A stretch of 64,000 nucleotides of DNA, taken from positions 56,548 to 120,547 of the forward strand of contig JABFQX010000031.1 in assembly GCA_013141505.1 (NCBI GenBank), in the 5' to 3' direction. The notes beneath the pieces were generated by a model that was not told the DNA's origin, did not search any database, and was given only the letters and a program-made list of their open reading frames with translations. The DNA comes from Methyloglobulus sp. Its GTDB lineage: Bacteria; Pseudomonadota; Gammaproteobacteria; Methylococcales; Methylomonadaceae. Positions within the stretch are counted from its first letter, which is position 1. The number at the start of each line of letters is the position of its first letter. Of this stretch, positions 19,350-28,387 are shown piece after piece. Position numbers and translations under genes: made by a program.

Positions 19350-20093
19350 ATGCGTTTCGATGTGATTACCTTGTTTCCCGAAATGATACAGTCTGCTAAT
19401 GGCTATGGTGTCACGGGCAGGGCAAAAGATCGCGGAATTATTGAATTGTCGGCATGGAATCCTAGAGATTATACCTCCGACAAGCACAGGACAGTGGATG
19501 ATCGCCCTTATGGAGGCGGTCCAGGCATGGTGCTCAAGTACCAGCCTTTGCATGATGCGCTGACTGCAGCAAAACAGGTAAGTTCAGGCTCTGCCAGAGT
19601 GGTGTACTTAAGCCCGCAAGGTAAGCCTATTACTCAGGCGCTCCTAGCTGAAGCCTGTGAGGTATCACAATTGATATTAGTTGCTGGTCGCTATGAAGGT
19701 GTAGATGAACGCTTTGTCGATCTGGATTGCGATGAAGAGTGGTCGATTGGTGATTATGTCATCAGCGGTGGTGAATTGGCTGCATTGGTCGTGATTGATG
19801 CTATAACGCGATTGTTACCGGGTGTTTTGGGAGATGAAGAATCGGCTCAGCATGATTCATATATGAATGGTTTGTTGGATTTTCCTCACTTCACCAGGCC
19901 AGAGCGGATAAGTGCTAGCCAGGTACCGGATGTTTTGCTAAGCGGCAATCATTCTGATATTAATCGCTGGCGGATGAAGCAGGCATTGGGCAGGACTTGG
20001 CAAAGGCGGCCAGATTTGCTGAAAAAGAAAGAATTAACCCTTGAGCAGGAAAAGCTGCTGAACGAATTTATAAGACAAGTTGAATTGAATTAA
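19350..20093 (+). CDS. trmD: tRNA (guanine37-N1)-methyltransferase TrmD
   Basis: Starting at the ATG at 19350 ('MRFDVITLFPEMI') the protein is 247 residues, the normal length. Family blocks include 'DDRPYGGGPGMVLKYQPL', 'LILVAGRYEGVDERF', the trefoil-knot SAM site 'SIGDYVISGGELAALV' and 'LLDFPHFTRPE'. It makes m1G37 in tRNA, preventing frameshifts. The ORF track's TTG start at 19323 lies inside rimM. Confidence 0.97.
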   Translation: MRFDVITLFPEMIQSANGYGVTGRAKDRGIIELSAWNPRDYTSDKHRTVDDRPYGGGPGMVLKYQPLHDALTAAKQVSSGSARVVYLSPQGKPITQALLAEACEVSQLILVAGRYEGVDERFVDLDCDEEWSIGDYVISGGELAALVVIDAITRLLPGVLGDEESAQHDSYMNGLLDFPHFTRPERISASQVPDVLLSGNHSDINRWRMKQALGRTWQRRPDLLKKKELTLEQEKLLNEFIRQVELN

Positions 20094-20108
20094 ACCTAAG
20101 GTGTGGTA

Positions 20109-20450
20109 ATGAGCAACATAATTGATGCATTAGAAAAAGAGCAGCTAAAACAGATTCCAAATTTTGGCCCAGGTGATACCATCGTTGTACAAGTGCGTGT
20201 AAAAGAAGGTGAGCGTGAGCGGATCCAGGCTTTTGAAGGTATCGTCATCGCCAAACGTAATCGTGGCTTGAATTCTGCGTTCACGGTACGTAAAATTTCT
20301 CATGGCACTGGCGTTGAGCGGGTATTTCAAACCCACAGCCCATTGATAAGCGAGATTGTTGTTAAGCGTCGTGGCGATGTGCGCCGGGCTAAATTGTACT
20401 ACTTGCGCGATCTTACTGGTAAGGCAGCGCGTATCAAAGAAAAATTGTAA
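20109..20450 (+). CDS. rplS: 50S ribosomal protein bL19
   Basis: The ATG at 20109, preceded by AAGGTG, gives 113 residues: '[19 protein letters not shown]', '[19 protein letters not shown]', '[11 protein letters not shown]' and the basic C-terminus. L19 sits at the 30S-50S interface. It is the last gene of the ffh cluster and a strong terminator follows. Confidence 0.98.
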   Translation: MSNIIDALEKEQLKQIPNFGPGDTIVVQVRVKEGERERIQAFEGIVIAKRNRGLNSAFTVRKISHGTGVERVFQTHSPLISEIVVKRRGDVRRAKLYYLRDLTGKAARIKEKL

Positions 20451-20473
20451 ACTAATTTTTTTAGTGGTTCCGC

Positions 20474-20502
20474 AAAAAGGCAACTTCGCGTTGCCTTTTT
20501 TA
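20474..20502 (+). terminator. Rho-independent terminator after rplS
   Basis: The hairpin AAAAAGGCAA-CTTCGCG-TTGCC is followed by a run of six T. It lies 24 bases after the rplS stop and has a stable stem, so it very likely ends the ffh-rplS transcript. Confidence 0.9.
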
Positions 20503-20621
20503 TGCTTGGAATAAACTTGAGGTATCCCTTATTTGAATGGTGTTCTAGTCGATGGTATCATTCCATCGGCATCGATAAATTTCGGTATCAATAACAAGTT
20601 AGCTAAATATAAGGAATAATT

Positions 20622-21317
20622 ATGAAACAATATGTTGCAGAGTTTTTCGGTACGTTTTGGTTGGTACTGGGCGGATGTGGTAGCGCAGTACTTGCGGCCG
20701 CATTTCCTGATGTAGGCATCGGCTTGATGGGCGTATCGCTTGCATTTGGGTTGACTGTTTTGACGATGGCCTATGCCATAGGCCACATTTCCGGCTGTCA
20801 TTTGAACCCTGCGGTATCAATCGGGCTATGGGCGGGCGGCAGATTCCCCGCAAGTAAATTGACGTTTTACATTATTGCCCAGGTTTTAGGGGCGATTGTG
20901 GCTGGAGGGGTTTTGTTCCTGATCGCTAGCGGCAAGGTAGGCTTCGATGTTTCAGCAGGATTCGCATCGAATGGCTATGGTGAACATTCACCGGGGGGAT
21001 ATTCTTTGGTGTCTGCTTTCGTGACCGAAGTTGTTATGACCATGATGTTCCTAATCATCATTTTGGGTGCGACTGATGCCCGTGCGCCTCAAGGTTTCGC
21101 ACCGATTGCCATTGGTTTAGGTCTTACCTTGATCCATTTGATCAGTATACCTGTCACCAACACTTCGGTGAATCCAGCAAGAAGTTTAGGAGTTGCGATC
21201 TACGTAGGCGATTGGGCTATCGGACAACTTTGGTTGTTTTGGGTAGCGCCCATCATCGGTGCTTTGCTAGGCGCTGGTGTTTATCGTTATTTGGAATGTC
21301 CTTGCGACGAAAAGTAA
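20622..21317 (+). CDS. aqpZ: Aquaporin Z
   Basis: The 231-residue membrane protein has both NPA boxes: '[19 protein letters not shown]' and '[18 protein letters not shown]', with six helices and two half-helices. The 'TSVNPARS' second box and N-terminal '[20 protein letters not shown]' match AqpZ rather than glycerol facilitators. It conducts water across the inner membrane. Start ATG with AAGGAAT upstream. Confidence 0.96.
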   Translation: MKQYVAEFFGTFWLVLGGCGSAVLAAAFPDVGIGLMGVSLAFGLTVLTMAYAIGHISGCHLNPAVSIGLWAGGRFPASKLTFYIIAQVLGAIVAGGVLFLIASGKVGFDVSAGFASNGYGEHSPGGYSLVSAFVTEVVMTMMFLIIILGATDARAPQGFAPIAIGLGLTLIHLISIPVTNTSVNPARSLGVAIYVGDWAIGQLWLFWVAPIIGALLGAGVYRYLECPCDEK

Positions 21318-21452
21318 TAAAATTCTAGTACATTACTCTTTACCGAGACAGCGTTTTGTTTCGGTGCAGAGTAATGATAGTGAAATACGTGAATATCAAT
21401 AAAAAAGGGCTTGTTCACGACGTAGGCAGGCAAAATTTTTGAGAAGGAATAA

Positions 21453-21695
21453 GAAGTCACCGACGCTAAGAGTCAGGCATTCAAGAAAAATGTAAAAGTA
21501 ACCGAAAAGGACGTGGCCGCAATCGTCCTAAAAGCCTATCCGGGCAAGATCGAAGAAGAGGGATTCGAAAGTGAAGAAAATGGCAGCTCAAGCTATTAAT
21601 TCGACATTTTGAGCGATAAAGGCATCGAAACGAAAGTTGAAGTCGATGCAGCAATGGGCAGGATTATTGAAACTGCCGGTGAAGAATCCAAATAG
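21453..21695 (+). pseudogene. Remnant of a PepSY-domain small protein
   Basis: One frame reads 'EVTDAKSQAFKKNVKVTEKD', then 'AAIVLKAYPGKIEEEGFESE', a stop TAA at 21597, and in the same frame 'FDILSDKGIETKVEVDAAMG' to a final TAG at 21693. Segments of this kind (KAYPG.I...E.E.....Y.F.I.....G...EV.VDA..G.I) are typical of secreted PepSY proteins; the TAA replaces a residue in the middle of the domain, where many homologs have Tyr-Glu. There is also an in-frame stop just upstream and no signal peptide, so the 5' part is lost too. It is absent from the ORF track. Confidence 0.65.
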
Positions 21696-21850
21696 CGACA
21701 TTAATCATTTTTGTAAAGAAATCTCTGAACAAGTTAATTCCTCTCATGGTTCGACAAGCTCATTAGTTATATCTTTTTTGTGCTAATTAGATCAATCATA
21801 CATATCATATATCAGTAATTTCATAAGTTGCCCCAGGTAAGTCGCATACC

Positions 21851-21987
21851 TTATAAATTCGGCAGATCTCCTTCGACTCCGCTCAGGCTACGTTACCGTG
21901 GCGTTCTCTGGGCGAACTTGTACCCAATGGGCATAAATACTGAGCGGAGTCGAAGGGAAATTAAACTTCATAAGGCCGGATCAATAA
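21851..21987. repeat. Palindromic intergenic element, full copy (family A)
   Basis: Outer arms 'TTATAAATTCGGC' and 'AAGGCCGGATCAATAA' enclose an inner palindrome beginning 'CCTTCGACTCCGCTCAGG' and ending 'GAGCGGAGTCGAAGGG', with 'GTTACCGTGGCGT' in the loop as in the copy at 25818. It lies between the PepSY remnant and the end of the sensor kinase gene. Confidence 0.85.
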
Positions 21988-22082
21988 TATTTCCTGAAGC
22001 ATGAAAATCGCAGGTACTTATGAAACTATTAATCTTCGTCCTGTGAGCTTGCCGAAGGACTTATTTAGAGGTTACATAAAGA

Positions 22083-23399
22083 TTATTTGACGATAATCGG
22101 GATAACGGCATTTACCTGAACCCCCTTATTGAGGGTGCTTTGAATTGAGAGATTTCCGCCCAAGCTGTAGACTCTCTCTTTCATGCCAAGAATACCAAAA
22201 CCTTTGGTCAGTTTGTTGATATCGCAACCTTTGCCGTTATCCGTCACGGTTAACCGGATTTGATATTCAGGGGTTTCAACCATTGCTAGGGTGACCGAAC
22301 ATTCTTGCGCCTCAGCGTGGCGAAAAATATTGGTCAGACATTCCTGGACGACCCTGAAAATATGGATACTCAGTTTTTGGCCTAGCGTGTCAACTTCATC
22401 GTCGCAACGAAAACGAAATTTTATTTCCGGATTTTTGCTTGACCAATGGTTCAATAAATCTTCGATGGCCGCTTTCAGCCCTAACTCAGTCAGCACTAAG
22501 GGATGCAACCGATGCATGATGGAACGGACGATGTTGATCAATCCATCACAGCTTTTGGCAATAGAAGCCGAGATTTCTGCAATCTGCTCGTTTTTTTGGT
22601 TGGCTATAACCGCCATCATTTTAATCGCCGTCAATGATTGACCTAATTCATCGTGGAGTTCTTGTGCGAGTTGTTTGCGCTCGATTTCCAAAATTTCCAT
22701 AGAATGTTTCACTAATGCACGGTTTTCCTGCTGCATCTTATAAAGCTCCCCCGTCATATGATTAACGGCTTTGGCAATGCTGTTATATTCGGAGGTGCTA
22801 AATTCGGGCAATTGTTGCGGGTAGTTGCCTGTCTCGATTTGTTGTAAGGTCTCAACGATGGTCTTTATCGACACAATCGTTTTATGGATAGCAAAATAAA
22901 CTGATAAGAAAGTCAGCAGGCTAAGTAAAAGAATAATACAAAAAAAAGTAAGGCTTTCTTCCCAGACCTCCTGGATTTCATCAATTGGATTTGCCCGAAT
23001 TTGTAGAGAAAATTGTTCGCCTGATGATGTTGTAACCTGTTTTACTGTTGTCGCCTGTTTACTGCCAATCAGGTTTATAAACCATTGCGGTGGTGATTCA
23101 ACTGAGTCATGTGTCTTGTTGTTATTGCCGATACCAAAAATTTGCCCTGAAGGTGTCATAATCCCAATAGATAAATGACGGGTTTCTTTAAGCGAACTTA
23201 AACAATTCAGCCAAGTGGCACGATCAGGTATCGTCTGCGACAAACCGCAGATTATCAAATGTTCGGTAAGATTGACAGAGGAAGCGAGTTCTCTATCAAC
23301 CGAACCCCTGGCCTGCCAAATGGCAATAGCCCCGCCTAAAAACAGGATTAACAGCGAGGACAGCAAAATTTTAAGGTTAATCTGATAGCTTAAGCTCAT
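22083..23399 (-). CDS. NarX/UhpB-type sensor histidine kinase (HisKA_3)
   Basis: The 438-residue protein has a transmembrane helix at about 11-30, a periplasmic region of about 110 residues, a second helix at about 148-168, a HAMP-like linker, the HisKA_3 phospho-acceptor 'AQELHDELGQSLTAIKM' and an HATPase domain ('VVQECLTNIFRHAEAQ', 'VTDNGKGCD', 'GFGILGMKERVYSLGG'). This is the class that pairs with NarL/FixJ regulators, and one is encoded just upstream on the same strand. The signal it senses is unknown. Confidence 0.92.
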   Translation of the reverse strand: MSLSYQINLKILLSSLLILFLGGAIAIWQARGSVDRELASSVNLTEHLIICGLSQTIPDRATWLNCLSSLKETRHLSIGIMTPSGQIFGIGNNNKTHDSVESPPQWFINLIGSKQATTVKQVTTSSGEQFSLQIRANPIDEIQEVWEESLTFFCIILLLSLLTFLSVYFAIHKTIVSIKTIVETLQQIETGNYPQQLPEFSTSEYNSIAKAVNHMTGELYKMQQENRALVKHSMEILEIERKQLAQELHDELGQSLTAIKMMAVIANQKNEQIAEISASIAKSCDGLINIVRSIMHRLHPLVLTELGLKAAIEDLLNHWSSKNPEIKFRFRCDDEVDTLGQKLSIHIFRVVQECLTNIFRHAEAQECSVTLAMVETPEYQIRLTVTDNGKGCDINKLTKGFGILGMKERVYSLGGNLSIQSTLNKGVQVNAVIPIIVK

Positions 23400-23430
23400 C
23401 TGTTACTCTTCAAATTGGAAACATTTATGT

Positions 23431-23569
23431 TATAGGGCACCTCTAAAAATCCCCTCTCCCTCTGGAGGATGGCTAAGGTGAGGGTTGTAAATGCTTGATT
23501 TTAAATTCCTCGTCCCAACCTTCTCCCAGAGGGAGAAGGAGCTTTTTGACTTTTTAGAGATTCCCTATA
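23431..23569. repeat. Palindromic intergenic element (family B)
   Basis: Inverted ends 'TATAGGGCACCTCTAAAAA' and 'TTTTTAGAGATTCCCTATA' enclose 'CCCTCTCCCTCTGG' and 'CCAGAGGGAGAAGG'. The element of about 139 bases stands between the response regulator and kinase genes and separates the two; it differs from family A. Confidence 0.8.
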
Positions 23570-23628
23570 GCTAAACATGCCTCTCGATAGCGCCGTTATT
23601 GATTAAACGGGGTTATTAGTCTTTGTTA

Positions 23629-24309
23629 TTATTTTTCGAGCATAGCGAATGAGTTGCGATCCAAGGTCTCTAAAATACCTTCGCGAGTAGCGACCAATGC
23701 CAACTCAGCCAAGGTTTTTATCCCCAGCTTTTCTTTGATTACCGTTGTATGGTTGCAGACGGTTTTATAGCTCAAACAGAGTTTTTCCGCCGCGCCACGG
23801 GTTGTCATGCCGTTTGCCAGCAAACAGAAAACATCGAATTCTCGGGGTGAAAGCTCTTCAATTTGATTGGCGATACCGCGTTCTGACAGCACATTGACCG
23901 CAAGTTGCTGTGCCAAAGAAGGTTCAACAAACGTATTGCCCGAAGCAACTTGATAAACGGCGGTCAGTAAAATCTCGGGTGAGTTGTTTTTCGTGATATA
24001 GCCTTTGGCACCGGCTTTGATGGCACGGCTTACATAAACCAGTTCGTTATGGATGCTTGAAACCAGAATATTGCAATGGGGATCCCGGCTTATCAAGCGG
24101 CGTATACTTTCAAACCCGCCCAATCCAGGCATGGACAAATCCATAATGACAATATTCGGCTGGTGTTGGCTGTAGAGTTGACAAGCGCTTTCACCTCTTT
24201 CGGCTTCATAGATCATTCCTACATGACCAGATAACGACAAATAAGCCTTGTAGCCCGCTCTGACGACAGCATGGTCATCCACCAATAACACATCGATTTT
24301 TGTGGTCAT
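23629..24309 (-). CDS. NarL/FixJ family response regulator
   Basis: The 226 residues contain a receiver domain ('VLLVDDHAVVRAGYKAYLSL', phospho-acceptor Asp in 'PNIVIMDLSMPGLGGFESI', 'KAGAKGYITKN') and a LuxR-type helix-turn-helix ('LSPREFDVFCLLANGMTTRG', 'LCLSYKTVCNH'). It is the likely partner of the kinase downstream. The 229-base gap between them holds repeat family B, so the two may be expressed at different levels. Confidence 0.93.
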   Translation of the reverse strand: MTTKIDVLLVDDHAVVRAGYKAYLSLSGHVGMIYEAERGESACQLYSQHQPNIVIMDLSMPGLGGFESIRRLISRDPHCNILVSSIHNELVYVSRAIKAGAKGYITKNNSPEILLTAVYQVASGNTFVEPSLAQQLAVNVLSERGIANQIEELSPREFDVFCLLANGMTTRGAAEKLCLSYKTVCNHTTVIKEKLGIKTLAELALVATREGILETLDRNSFAMLEK

Positions 24310-24713
24310 TTGAGAAACCTGAATTACAAGACGGATATAATGCCTTTATAGGTAGGCTTTAGTCATGGGATTTTTTCCTGAACTTAAAATTATTTTGGAC
24401 AAGGAAGTAGGCTTGCCCTTGTGCCCTTTGGGTACGAACGGTTTCAAACATGACAAGGCCGAATCAATAAGTGGGCGTAATGTTTGGTTAACGAGCCTCA
24501 ATAGCATACGCCATTTATAACCTAAAGGTCACAAGTGCTGTACGGGTAGCTGAGGTTTTTTATCAGTTTTTTCAAACAATAGCGCATTTTATGATGTGTC
24601 GCCTTTCCAGCGCCTTGATAGATGGTAAAATGTAGCTATTATAGAGACCCGGAACCTGATGTTTATCCCAGATATGATCAACGGGGTGAGATTAAATTTT
24701 TTATCACTAAATC
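24310..24713. other. 404-base intergenic region upstream of the L,D-transpeptidase
   Basis: It holds a right-half copy of repeat family A at about 24411-24478 ('CAAGGCCGAATCAATAAG'). No gene is apparent. The promoters of both the response regulator (leftward) and the L,D-transpeptidase (rightward) must lie here, but I see no site strong enough to name. Confidence 0.5.
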
Positions 24714-25811
24714 ATGATTAGCTCATTTACTAAATCGACTAAAGCCAAAACCGTGAAAATTTATACGCCTATTGTTTTCGCTGCGGCTCTTTTGTTGCAC
24801 GGTGTTTATGCCAGTGCGACAACCTATCAAATGCCTGAAAATAAGGGCGATACGGTACTTGAAGAGTTTTCAACCGGTGAGTCTACGACCCGTATCGAAC
24901 ATGATGAAACCTTGTTGGATGTAGCTTACCGTTACACCCTGGGACAAAATGAAATTGTTCGGCTGAATCCTAAAGTGGATCGGTGGTTGGTCAAAAAGGG
25001 CCAGGTCGTCAGGCTACCCAATCGCCGTATCTTGCCTGACACGCCGCATAGTGGGCTTACCCTGAATATTGCTGAATTCCGCATGTATTATTATCCGCCT
25101 GGGCAACCGGGCGAAGTGCTGTCATTCGCGCATGGAATTGGTCGGCAGGATTGGAAAACCCCAATGGGCAAAACCAGTGTGGTGCGAAAAATTAAAGATC
25201 CTGCCTGGCATCCACCCGAATCAATTAGGAAGGAACATGCAGAAAATGGCGATCCTCTGCCAGAAGTAGTGCCGCCAGGCCCCCATAATCCTTTGGGCAC
25301 GCGTGCACTGTACCTGAACCTTCCCGGCGAATATCGGATTCATGGCACCGATATCGACAAAGTGTTTGGCATCGGTATGCAAATTACCCATGGCTGTGTG
25401 CGGATGTACCCGGAAGATGTCGAAGCCTTATATGACGTTGTTCCGGTCGGGACACCGGTTTATATGGTCAAGCAACCCATCAAGGTCGGTTGGCTGAATA
25501 ACTTGCTTTATGTGGAAGCGCATCCTGACCTCGAAGGTGAGGAGATGAGCAAAGAAGATCGTTATGCAGTCGCCTTAAAATTAATACAAAAAGCTATTGG
25601 CGAAGATGAACCTGAAATCGACCAGAAGGCCCTTAATAAAGCATTGCAAGATCTGGATGGTGAACCGGTTGCCGTTTATGAGCGCGTACCTGTAGAAGAT
25701 CCTCAACAACAAGTGCCTTTAGAAGAACCGACCCAAGGCGCAAACCCTGCTCCGTCTGTTCCTGCCGGAAAAAGTAAAGGTTCGCCGGGTGGTTATTATC
25801 GGGGTACATGA
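24714..25811 (+). CDS. L,D-transpeptidase (YkuD) with LysM-like domain
   Basis: The 365 residues begin with a signal peptide, then a LysM-like segment ('HDETLLDVAYRYTLGQNEIV', 'GQVVRLPNRRI'), then the YkuD catalytic domain with 'YRIHGTDIDKVFGIGMQIT' and the active site 'HGCVRMYPEDVEALYD'. The C-terminal 60 residues are acidic and Pro/Gly-rich. The layout matches ErfK/YbiS/YcfS enzymes, which attach the Braun lipoprotein or form 3-3 crosslinks in peptidoglycan. The ORFs in other frames here are shadows. Confidence 0.93.
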   Translation: MISSFTKSTKAKTVKIYTPIVFAAALLLHGVYASATTYQMPENKGDTVLEEFSTGESTTRIEHDETLLDVAYRYTLGQNEIVRLNPKVDRWLVKKGQVVRLPNRRILPDTPHSGLTLNIAEFRMYYYPPGQPGEVLSFAHGIGRQDWKTPMGKTSVVRKIKDPAWHPPESIRKEHAENGDPLPEVVPPGPHNPLGTRALYLNLPGEYRIHGTDIDKVFGIGMQITHGCVRMYPEDVEALYDVVPVGTPVYMVKQPIKVGWLNNLLYVEAHPDLEGEEMSKEDRYAVALKLIQKAIGEDEPEIDQKALNKALQDLDGEPVAVYERVPVEDPQQQVPLEEPTQGANPAPSVPAGKSKGSPGGYYRGT

Positions 25812-25817
25812 GAGCAT

Positions 25818-25943
25818 TTATTGATTCGGCCTTTAAGTGTCTGAAATAGCGGCGATACCCTTCCATTTCGCTCGTGGTACGTTACCGTGGCGTACCTTGA
25901 GCGAAGTCGAAGGGAAATTAACCTCATAAGGCCGAATCTATAA
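25818..25943. repeat. Palindromic intergenic element, full copy (family A)
   Basis: This is the cleanest outer palindrome: 'TTATTGATTCGGCCTT' against 'AAGGCCGAATCTATAA', with an inner 'CCCTTCCATTTCGCTC' and 'GAGCGAAGTCGAAGGG' pair. It starts seven bases after the L,D-transpeptidase stop. Confidence 0.88.
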
Positions 25944-26201
25944 ATAAAAGGTCATTAGTGTGGGAAAGGATTTAGTTGCTTTTGTAGCCACTAAATCCTT
26001 TCCTAATCCCCGCAAGTACATCAAACAATTGCAGTGACGGTTAGTTGAAACATAAACGACACCGCAAACCGCGCTAAACCCCGAAAAATCGAATGCAAGA
26101 GTTGCCTCGTTAAAGGTGGCGGCAAAATAAATCAAAAAAAAGCTGCTTTTCTTCGAGCCAACACTCAATTTTTTTCGACTGAGAGATGTGTTAGAAAAAA
26201 A

Positions 26202-26323
26202 GTGGGGCATATGACCCAGTTTTTTGAAAAAGTGGGTCATATGCCCCAGTTTTTTCTACAGGGCACGGCTCATACGGCTTCCAGAGCAACCTACTTTTAT
26301 AAAAAGTGGGGCATATCACGCAC
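26202..26323. repeat. Three CATATG-centred palindromic motifs
   Basis: 'GTGGGGCATATGACCCAG' (26202), 'GTGGGTCATATGCCCCAG' (26232) and a weaker 'GTGGGGCATATCACGCAC' (26306), each followed by a T run. A fourth copy, 'GTGGGTGATATGACCCAC', is at 11504. The ORF at 26202-26399 is made from these repeats and is not a credible gene. They could be operators or small hairpins. Confidence 0.6.
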
Positions 26324-26536
26324 TTTTTATAAAAAGCCAAAAATAGTGGCTTTTGTAAGCCATTTTTTCAGCCTTTCCATCCGCATTTTGGCTTTTTAAT
26401 AAAAGCATCAATCACTGTTTTCGCTTAACGGATATTCTTTATAAATTATTATTTAATAAGGTAATATTTATTATAAATAAAAATAAATCATGATTATTTT
26501 GATTGTGTGACGGCACTCACAAAACATAAAAATACA

Positions 26537-26551
26537 TGGCACGGATAGTGC
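26537..26551 (+). promoter_or_regulatory. Candidate sigma-54 promoter
   Basis: 'TGGCACGGATAGTGC' fits the sigma-54 pattern TGGCAC-N5-TTGC with GG and GC exactly ten bases apart and one mismatch (GTGC for TTGC). It lies 83 bases before the start of the secreted protein at 26634, in a region free of other genes, and is preceded by AT-rich DNA where an enhancer-binding protein or IHF could act. Confidence 0.6.
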
Positions 26552-26633
26552 TTATATATTGCGTAGCACGTATATTCGCTGCACCTAAGATGTGATTACC
26601 TTAAACAACCCTGTCCTGAGGAGGACTTTAAAA

Positions 26634-27587
26634 ATGACAAAAACAAAACTAACACTTTGCACACTTGCTACGTTGTTTGTAGCCGGCCAAGCCTTCGCCC
26701 ACACAGGCGTTCGCGATTCCGTAACTGTAAGTAATGCGGCTGGTGCCAAAGCTGCCGCCAGCTACAACGGTTTTACCATTACCCACGGTTGCGGCGGCGA
26801 CACCGGCGACGCTTACCCTGTACTGGGTCAAGGCGCGGTATTCCCAACAGGCGATAGAGTGGTTTGGCGCGAATCAAACGGCACTGTCATTACTCGTGGC
26901 GGCGGCGCTGGCATTTTTGACACTATCACATACGACCACACGGGCGCTGCAATGCCCGATACTGGCTTGAACTTGGCTGTCACCGGTTATGCGGGTTTCT
27001 CATCCGCTTTCGCCACAACCCAAGAAATCGTCGATCCTAATGCATTACAACCCAACATTATTGAAGGGCTGTTCTGGAAGGACGGCGCAATGGAGCCAAA
27101 ACTGAACACCATTACGCCATTTAAGGTGACTGTCCCTAAGATTGTTGACCCGACCGTCAAACAAGTTAACGTGCGTATCGCCGTGGTTAACTTCTGCGAT
27201 TTGGAAAAAAATGCCAAGAATGACATCAAAGGCCCTTATAAACAACCTAAAGATGCCTTTGGTCGTAAAATCCCAATTTTGGCCACCCTAGATGCACCTG
27301 ATCAAATCAACGTGGCTGGCGCGCCAGTTTATGTGAGTTTGCAAGCGGGCAACGGCGACAACAACCGTGCCGACTGGTGGTTTACCGCGCTTGATGGCGG
27401 CAGTGCCCTATGGAATGATCCAGAAATGTTGCAACCCACTTACTGGACTACTATGACGGTTGTCAATGCTTCAGCCAATGCTGGTGCAACCAGAGTTGTT
27501 TCTGTTGAACCTACTGGACCTGCGGTTGACGCTATCTTGACCGGGCCTAACACCCGTCCGTTCACTGACGGCAACAGCAACCTTTAA
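26634..27587 (+). CDS. Secreted protein with predicted N-terminal His and YcnI-like HGC motif
   Basis: The start is the ATG at 26634, eight bases after GAGGAGGA; the track start at 26592 is too early. The 317-residue precursor has a signal peptide ending 'FVAGQAFA', so cleavage would expose His ('HTGVRDSVTVS'). A 'FTITHGCGGDTGD' segment resembles the HGC motif of DUF1775/YcnI copper-binding proteins, and the C-terminal half has 'ADWWFTALDGGSALWND', rich in Trp. I do not recognise the family with certainty; a copper-binding periplasmic or surface protein is the best guess. It heads the accessory island and lies behind a candidate sigma-54 promoter. Confidence 0.7.
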   Translation: MTKTKLTLCTLATLFVAGQAFAHTGVRDSVTVSNAAGAKAAASYNGFTITHGCGGDTGDAYPVLGQGAVFPTGDRVVWRESNGTVITRGGGAGIFDTITYDHTGAAMPDTGLNLAVTGYAGFSSAFATTQEIVDPNALQPNIIEGLFWKDGAMEPKLNTITPFKVTVPKIVDPTVKQVNVRIAVVNFCDLEKNAKNDIKGPYKQPKDAFGRKIPILATLDAPDQINVAGAPVYVSLQAGNGDNNRADWWFTALDGGSALWNDPEMLQPTYWTTMTVVNASANAGATRVVSVEPTGPAVDAILTGPNTRPFTDGNSNL

Positions 27588-27651
27588 TTGGGCGCATCTT
27601 TTCAGGTATTGCCATTCTGATGATATCTGAGTAATCTACAAGGACGTGTTC

Positions 27652-27702
27652 GCTCCAGGCTGTTGCCGCGCAATGCGGGGTGGCCTGGAGCTTTTGTGTT
27701 TT
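27652..27702 (+). terminator. Rho-independent terminator
   Basis: 'GCTCCAGGC' pairs with 'GCCTGGAGC' around a 22-base loop that can itself pair, followed by TTTTGTGTTTT. It ends the transcript of the gene at 26634 before the next gene at 27857. Confidence 0.75.
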
Positions 27703-27856
27703 GGCACCAAGGCCGGTGCCATTGCTAGGTTGCATTGCTGATTTGTAGCTGGCTTTGCAACCGTTCCAACCGGATGGCATCCATGAATGCCTTCCACGCT
27801 GGTGGCTTGTGGATCAAGCCCAGGCATATAGCTGTTAATTTAATGAGGAAAAAATT

Positions 27857-28306
27857 ATGAAAACAATTACAACAATAATGGCAGCCAGTTTGCTGCTGGC
27901 GGCAGGTTTTTCAAGCGTGGCATCCGCCCACACGTATGCGGGAACACTGAAAGCGCCAACTGCGGCAATTCCAGGGCCGACTGATAAGTTTTATATTGTG
28001 TGTGCGGCGGGATCGGCTACTTTGGAATATTCAATTTCGCGTACTGCACCTGCTGCCGGAACACTCAAACTTCAAATAAAAGAGACCAATCACGCTGCGA
28101 GTGTAACTAATGGGACAAAGGGAACATTGAGTCCAGTGATCACTTTCCCGGCAACAGCGGGCGCTTACAGTTTTAGTGTCAGTAAAAGTCCCGTTACTGC
28201 AGCGGGTACGGCTTCTTACAGCGCACAAATACACTGTATAGATGCCAATGGCGTCCATCAGGATAGTGACCAATCCCAATCAGTGACCTATACCCAAAAC
28301 CAATAA
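27857..28306 (+). CDS. Small His-first secreted protein, copy 1
   Basis: The 149-residue precursor has a signal peptide ending 'SVASA', so the mature form would begin 'HTYAGTLKAP'. The rest is a probable all-beta domain with two Cys ('FYIVCAAGS', 'AQIHCIDANG') and several His. I know no named family for it. It is a paralog of the gene at 29082, almost identical at DNA level over the central part, and a distant relative at 42336 keeps the same Cys-containing blocks. A GAGGAAAAA ribosome site precedes the ATG. Metal binding through the N-terminal His is inferred. Confidence 0.8.
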   Translation: MKTITTIMAASLLLAAGFSSVASAHTYAGTLKAPTAAIPGPTDKFYIVCAAGSATLEYSISRTAPAAGTLKLQIKETNHAASVTNGTKGTLSPVITFPATAGAYSFSVSKSPVTAAGTASYSAQIHCIDANGVHQDSDQSQSVTYTQNQ

Positions 28307-28328
28307 TCGCTTGATTTAGTTGGGTAGG

Positions 28329-28358
28329 GTGGGCAGCAAAATTGCTGCCCACTTTTAT
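28329..28358 (+). terminator. Hairpin terminator after His-first protein copy 1
   Basis: 'GTGGGCAGCAAAATTGCTGCCCAC' followed by TTTTATTC. A diverged copy of the same flank, including 'ATAATCGCTTGATTTAGTTG', follows copy 2 at 29557. Confidence 0.75.
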
Positions 28359-28387
28359 TCCCTTCGGTAAACAGTCAGCATATTTCA

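Noticed and set aside
26202-26399. ORF reading 'GHMTQFFEKVGHMPQFF'
   Set aside because: The repeats in the protein are just the translation of the CATATG palindromes and T runs; no ribosome site.
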